Source: Syngnathus acus (lineage: Eukaryota > Chordata > Actinopteri > Syngnathiformes > Syngnathidae). From it: a DNA stretch of 64,000 nucleotides. The stretch lies in contig NC_051094.1 in the NCBI RefSeq assembly GCF_901709675.1, positions 4,987,001 to 5,051,000 of the forward strand, given 5' to 3'. The notes under the pieces were generated by a model. It was not told the DNA's origin, did no database searches, and saw nothing but the letters and a program-made list of their open reading frames with translations. Below are positions 59,401 to 64,000 of the stretch, piece by piece (positions within the stretch are counted from its first letter, which is position 1; each line of letters starts with the position of its first letter). The position numbers and the translations under genes were made by a program.

Positions 59401-62400
59401 CCATTTGTGCCACCGTCTCTTTGGTTTCTCTCTCGTCCTGGGCCTGGCGCGCTAGCTGCGCTCCCATCTCCTCCAGCTCCTTCACCTTGAGCTCGGCCGC
59501 GTGGAGCTTTCCGAGGACGTCCTCCAGCTCCACCAGGTGCTGATTCTCAGCTTTGTCAACGCCGGCGCGCACGGCGTCATCTAGGCGCTCCTTGTCTTCG
59601 GCGAGGGAGGCCAGACGCTCTTTCAGCTCGTGAATCTGCATGTTGCGGGCGGCGGCGGCTTCCTCCAGGGCTCGCTCGTGTTCCAGCTTCAGCTTCTCCA
59701 GCACGTCGGCATTGTCCTTCTCGGCCTGGCTCAGGCGCATGCGAAGCTGCTCGTTGTCGCCGGACAGCTTGACGCCGGCGGCCTGGAGCTGGGCGGTCGC
59801 CTCGCCGTGCGCCTTCTCGTGAGACTCCAGTTTCTCCCGTAACCTGGCTAGCTCCTCCTGCCGTTCGGCTTCCAGTGAGGCCAGACGGTCTCTCAGGGAC
59901 GTGATCTCCTCCAATAGGGGAGAGACGCCGCCGCCGTCAGGGTCGTCGGAGGCCTGCCGGGAGCCCAGACGGAGTTGCAGGTCGGCGACCTCCCGGGTGC
60001 GAAGCGAGAGGTCCCGCTCCAGCTCCATGATACGGGATCTCTCCGACACGGTGGCAACCTTGAAAGGCAGACATTTTGAGTTCAGAAGTATCTGACACAC
60101 TGAGCCTGCTAGCAGGGCACGTGAAAAGACATTCAAAAAGATGATTACAATTTTTTTTTTTTTTTTTTTTTAAACGATTATGCAAATGATATTTATCCCC
60201 GATTTTTTTTATCAATCCCACACAGCAACATTTTGAAGTCATCAACTGTCGGGGAATGATTTGAATGTTTTCAAACAAACCTCACAATGGTAACAGTTTT
60301 TGTTCAAATGCACCAGTCCAAATTATTATGCACAGTAGTGTAACGCAAATGTTTGATTTTGTTTCAACACAAACATTATCCACCTGCTTTCTTGGAGGAC
60401 TTTTTTTTTCCAGGGAGGAAATTGGAGGGGGAAAAAACCCCCTCACATTTATGTGTATTTCCACAATAGACCACAAACCAATTCCAGGTGGACCTCCAGA
60501 CATACCACCTGGTGCAACACTATCATCTCGCTAAAGTGTGTGTGGGTTTTTTTTTTTTTTTCTCTCTCCCCCTCCCTATCCTAACGCGACACGGCATCCA
60601 TTACCCTAGTGTCTTCTAACTCTCTTTGAAGCTTCTCAGCTTTGGTCTTTTCAAAGTGTAGACTCTGTTCAAGCTCCTTACTGTGGACATGCTCCAGCCT
60701 GGTCTGCGTCTGTTAGTACACAAGGGCGGAGGGGAGAAAAAGAAAGAAGGAGAACACACCAGAGCCACCATCACATGCCAGCCCGACACAGACAAGAGGA
60801 AGAAGGGGACCAGAATGGACAGTTGGATGGAGTCATGGGTGATAACTAGAGCATAAGGAAGGAGACACCACCAGTTAGTGCACAACGCTTAGGTTGCACC
60901 ATGAGCACAAAGCTTGTGAATATGCAGAAAAGATGCAATGTGCACGTTGGGAAATTAGGGAGGGGTGAGGGAATAATGGGGACATGCAAACGGACACCTG
61001 GTCCAAGAAGCTGTGCTTGGTGGAAAGAGAGGGATGTGGCCATGTATGATGTTGTGCTGCAGTGTTTTTGGATGTTCTTTAATTAAGCTAACTGCATTTG
61101 GTATATTTTTGTAGGTCAAATTGTCACATTTTCAAGTTAAAGAAACACAAGCAGCAATGTCCAAATGATTGGAGACGCTACCAGAACTGCTGATAGGTGG
61201 GTGGGGGGGAGTGGGATGACGGGAGGGATCTCCAGTGGTTCCATGCCGAGCACTGGACCAACACGGGGAGAAATTTTAAATGATAAAAAAGGACGAAGAC
61301 AAGAGGGAAGAAGAGGCAATAACATCACTAAATGGGAGGCATTAGAAAAGTTCCAGCATTAGCCGCCAGCTTGCGCTCAACAAACGTTTTTTGTTTAAGG
61401 TTTTTGGTTTGTTGTTGTGAAGCCCCATGCACATTCTGAGGGTGACTCATAAACCGTTAGTGCACAGCACACATACACGGAGGGGGATAAAAAGGGGAAA
61501 AGGCGTATCCTAACCCTGACGCCCTGGTTTTAATGCTCTAGTTTGAGTTCCTTCCGCAGTGGAGTGGAAGTTGATGACAAATCCTGCCATCCAACACAGC
61601 CTGAGCAAGAGCTGGAACACTGCACTTGGAAAAACAGGACTCTCATCAATCAATATACTTTGAGTGGCTAGTTTCTGCTCACATCATTGTAGATAAAGAG
61701 AGAATGCAGATGTGGTGCTTCCTGTTCCACCACCACCACCACCGACTTATTCGGACCCTATGACAATCTGGACTTTTGAAAACACGACAAGCAGACACAT
61801 TTTGGAAAGTAGCCTGCGAGTATTGTTGTACGCTCTACGTATGTATGTGTGTATGTATGTATGTATGTATGCGTGTGTGTGTGAGTAACATATGCAAATG
61901 GTCTCATTAAACATGCCTCAGTCTGAATGTGTATGTACTATACATTTTTAAAAATCCATCAAACACATTCATTGTGATGCGTGTGCATATTGAAATGGAA
62001 TCAAAATTACCTCCAGGTCACCTTTCGTAATGCACGCCTCCTCAACGCGGAACTGAAGGTCTTCCACTTTTCTGTTGGGAGGGAAAAAATAAATAATTAA
62101 CTATAAACTTTCAATTGTTAACAGTAGACTAAATTTGACGTGTTGGCCCTACCTCCGCTCCTCCTCGAGTTGATTGAGCAGCTCGACTTTGTCTTTGTCA
62201 GCCGCCTCCACCAAGGCACGTAACTGATCCATCTTAGCCTCCATCTTCCAGACCACACGATACAAAATGTTCATTTTGTCTGTCAAATTTGATGCCGCCC
62301 TTCCCACAAAATGCGCGTTTCATCAGAGTTACCTGCTCTTGGTCATCCCTGAGCAGCGAGATTTCCTGCTCCATCTCACTGGCGTGGCTGGTGGCTTTGG

Positions 62401-64000
62401 CCACCTCGGCCTTCTCCATGTCCCGCTCCACCATGAGCTGCTCAATGTGTTGCTGCTTCTCCTTTAGAGCCTCCTGCAGGGCCGTGGTGCCTGAGATCTT
62501 GCGGTTGTACCGTGACGACGTTTCTGTCAGCTGCGGGATCAAAAACAAACTACCGTAATGCAACGGATATGAAAAGACGCTTGATGCTGAGGGCCCACAC
62601 TCATTTATTTGTAGTCGACGCTAATCTGTCTTAAGTCATCAGCGCATCTTACCAGGCCAGTGCGGCTGGCCTTGGTGCTGACCGAGGAGGTCACGGAGCT
62701 CATGGTGCTGATGGAGGAGGCGCTGGGGCTGCGCTTCAGGCCGCCTGGCGTCACGGCCGCCTTGCGAGCCGTAGCCTTGGCCGGCGTGGTGGAGGGGAAC
62801 CCGATGCGCGTGACTTTGTGCACCGGTGCAAATAGGCCGTACCTGGGCTGGCACTGGAAGTACCTGCGGAAGCAGACAGGAAAGGAAACCTTTGAAAAAA
62901 TATTGTGTGAAACTCTGAATTTGTCTAGGTCAATACATTCCTCCCATTAAAAAGATAATAATGGCGAATAAAATTTCATACCTTGTGCCCGCCACTGCAC
63001 CGTCATTCTTCCCCAAGGGCTCGTCCAGCTCCACACCACACCACTCGCCTTTCGCAAAATCCGTGTCGCCGATAAAGCGCACCACTCCTGCCTTGGTACC
63101 GCCGACCTGAGGAAGGGAAGGAAACCCAAAAACGACATTATAGACCTTTAAAGATCAAAACGTGCACCTTGAGAAATAAAGTTCAAACCAAAGATTTACG
63201 TAATTGATGAACAGACTCAATATTTGTAATAATTACAAAGTGACTTTTCCATTATACGTCCGCTTGAACGCTTTTCTTTTGAGGAATGTGCAACATCTCG
63301 TTTTGCATGTGGTAAACCTCAAAACCGTAGACTGTTTTGAGTAGCCAAAGGTCTCAAAGAGTTCTGACGTGCCCCCCACCACCACCACCACCAAAGCTGA
63401 CAGTTTGACCGCAATCTGCTCAACACTGGCACGTCTTACTGGTGCTTTACAGGAATTATGTCATTTAGGATTTCAGTGAGCAAAGCAGATTACAGTGAAC
63501 CCTCTCACTGTTGGAGGTGTTTGGCATCCAAGTACCTGACTCTATAGCAAAAATTCAGGAAGGGGGGGAAAAAAAAACCAACCAGATAACCCGGAAAGAA
63601 TTTTCTAAATCATACAGACTGGCTGGCTGCATCATTAGACAAATTAGGAAGGTGACATTTTCATTTTCATTTGTATTGCTAAATGAGCCGGATTAATCTA
63701 TGAAATGAACCGATGTCTAACACAACACATTTCTTAGCATTCTTCATTATTTTGATTAACAAGTGTGGTCACGGAACAAATTAGACTCTTATCTCAAAGC
63801 ACTGCTGTACAGTGACTATGCTGACATGCTTAAGCTATTATAGAGAAAACAAAAGGCGGCAAAGTTTACCAACACCCGGTCACCCATCTTGAGCTCCCGT
63901 TCCCCTTTCTTGACCGAACCGCTCTCTGACAGGTTGGAGACTGATTCGCTGTTGGTGCGAGCCAGGTTGGAAGACTGCGCCGTTGGGATCGCGGACGAGG
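50475..64000 (-). CDS. clip1: CLIP-170 (CAP-Gly domain linker protein 1), 5' end beyond window
   Basis: CLIP-170 tracks growing microtubule plus ends through EB1 and tubulin and recruits dynactin. From the right edge: Ser-rich exon from 63870; second CAP-Gly over 62982-63106 and 62653-62863 ([11 protein letters not shown]); then 62333-62530, 62153-62244, 62011-62071; a 36-codon exon 60604-60711 matching the alternative 35-residue mammalian exon ([10 protein letters not shown]); 59318-60058; 59051-59161; small exons to 57580-57795; a 2232-nt exon 54711-56942; 54023-54160; smaller exons; and the last, 50475-50715. The long middle is coiled coil. The end has an [11 protein letters not shown] block, a Lys run and two zinc knuckles ([32 protein letters not shown]). 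About 1,900 residues are encoded here including the giant exon, against 1438 in all of human CLIP-170. The first CAP-Gly lies off the edge. The final residues are DDRTF, not DDETF. Confidence 0.95.
51502..51705. mobile_element. TTAA-flanked MITE (piggyBac-like) in a clip1 intron
   Basis: The left end TTAAAGGGGACATATTATG and the right end CATAACAGGTCTCCTTTAA are inverted and bound 204 bp, with TTAA at both outer edges. This end sequence is common among teleost MITEs. No coding capacity. Confidence 0.7.
54711..56942 (-). other. clip1: giant 744-codon coiled-coil exon of clip1
   Basis: The acceptor (ttttccccag|CATCTT) and donor (CTTGAG|gtattc) bound 2232 nt, exactly 744 codons, phase 0 at both ends. 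The frame is fully open and dense in Leu, Glu, Lys and Gln heptads. The exons either side (57580-57795 and 54023-54160) also end in phase 0, so skipping would keep the frame. Without it, the linker between the zinc knuckles and the ASGDSS block is about as long as in human CLIP-170. A pure C tract (minus strand, 56981-56963) lies just upstream of the acceptor and could act as pyrimidine tract. Confidence 0.85.
61839..61883. repeat. (TATG)n and (TG)n microsatellite in a clip1 intron
   Basis: Tandem tatg units pass into tgtg units. Simple repeat with no other signal. The surrounding intron (60712-62010) shows no exon I could support. Confidence 0.8.

Overview
This window is nuclear DNA of a bony fish, probably a percomorph teleost. 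It is gene-dense, has vertebrate GT-AG introns that are often only 70-300 bp long, and carries tRNA-derived SINEs and hAT-like MITEs typical of teleosts. Most genes recognised here have human counterparts at 12q24.31, so this is a rearranged but clearly syntenic block. The human neighbours VPS33A, DIABLO, B3GNT4, ZCCHC8, RSRC2, DENR and CCDC62 were not seen.

Layout, left to right: the first coding exon of hip1r (minus, rest off the left edge); a 3.3 kb intergenic stretch with a 360-bp tandem duplication; an intronless hydroxycarboxylic acid receptor (plus); kntc1/ROD (minus, 6166-22395, roughly 55-60 small exons); a head-to-head promoter region; cfap251/wdr66 (plus, 23769-30042); a nonautonomous hAT-like element; mlxip/MondoA (plus, 31798-38859, 17 exons, 771 codons in frame throughout); a two-exon secreted four-helix cytokine of LIF/M17/IL31 type (minus, 41780-42957); a composite inverted MITE; lrrc43 (plus, 45464-49912) with a MITE in intron 1; and the 3' two-thirds or more of clip1/CLIP-170 (minus, 50475 to beyond 64000).

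The genes are functionally unrelated: endocytosis, lactate/ketone-type GPCR signalling, mitotic checkpoint, motile cilia, glucose-responsive transcription, cytokine signalling, leucine-rich repeat protein, and microtubule plus-end tracking. They sit together through conserved synteny, not as a pathway.

The two observations most worth following are a 744-codon, phase-0, frame-neutral exon in clip1 that has no counterpart I can place in human canonical CLIP-170, and a LIF/M17-like cytokine at the position where mammals carry IL31, with AU-rich elements in its 3' UTR. Exon coordinates were read by eye from splice consensus and reading frame; the less certain ones are marked.
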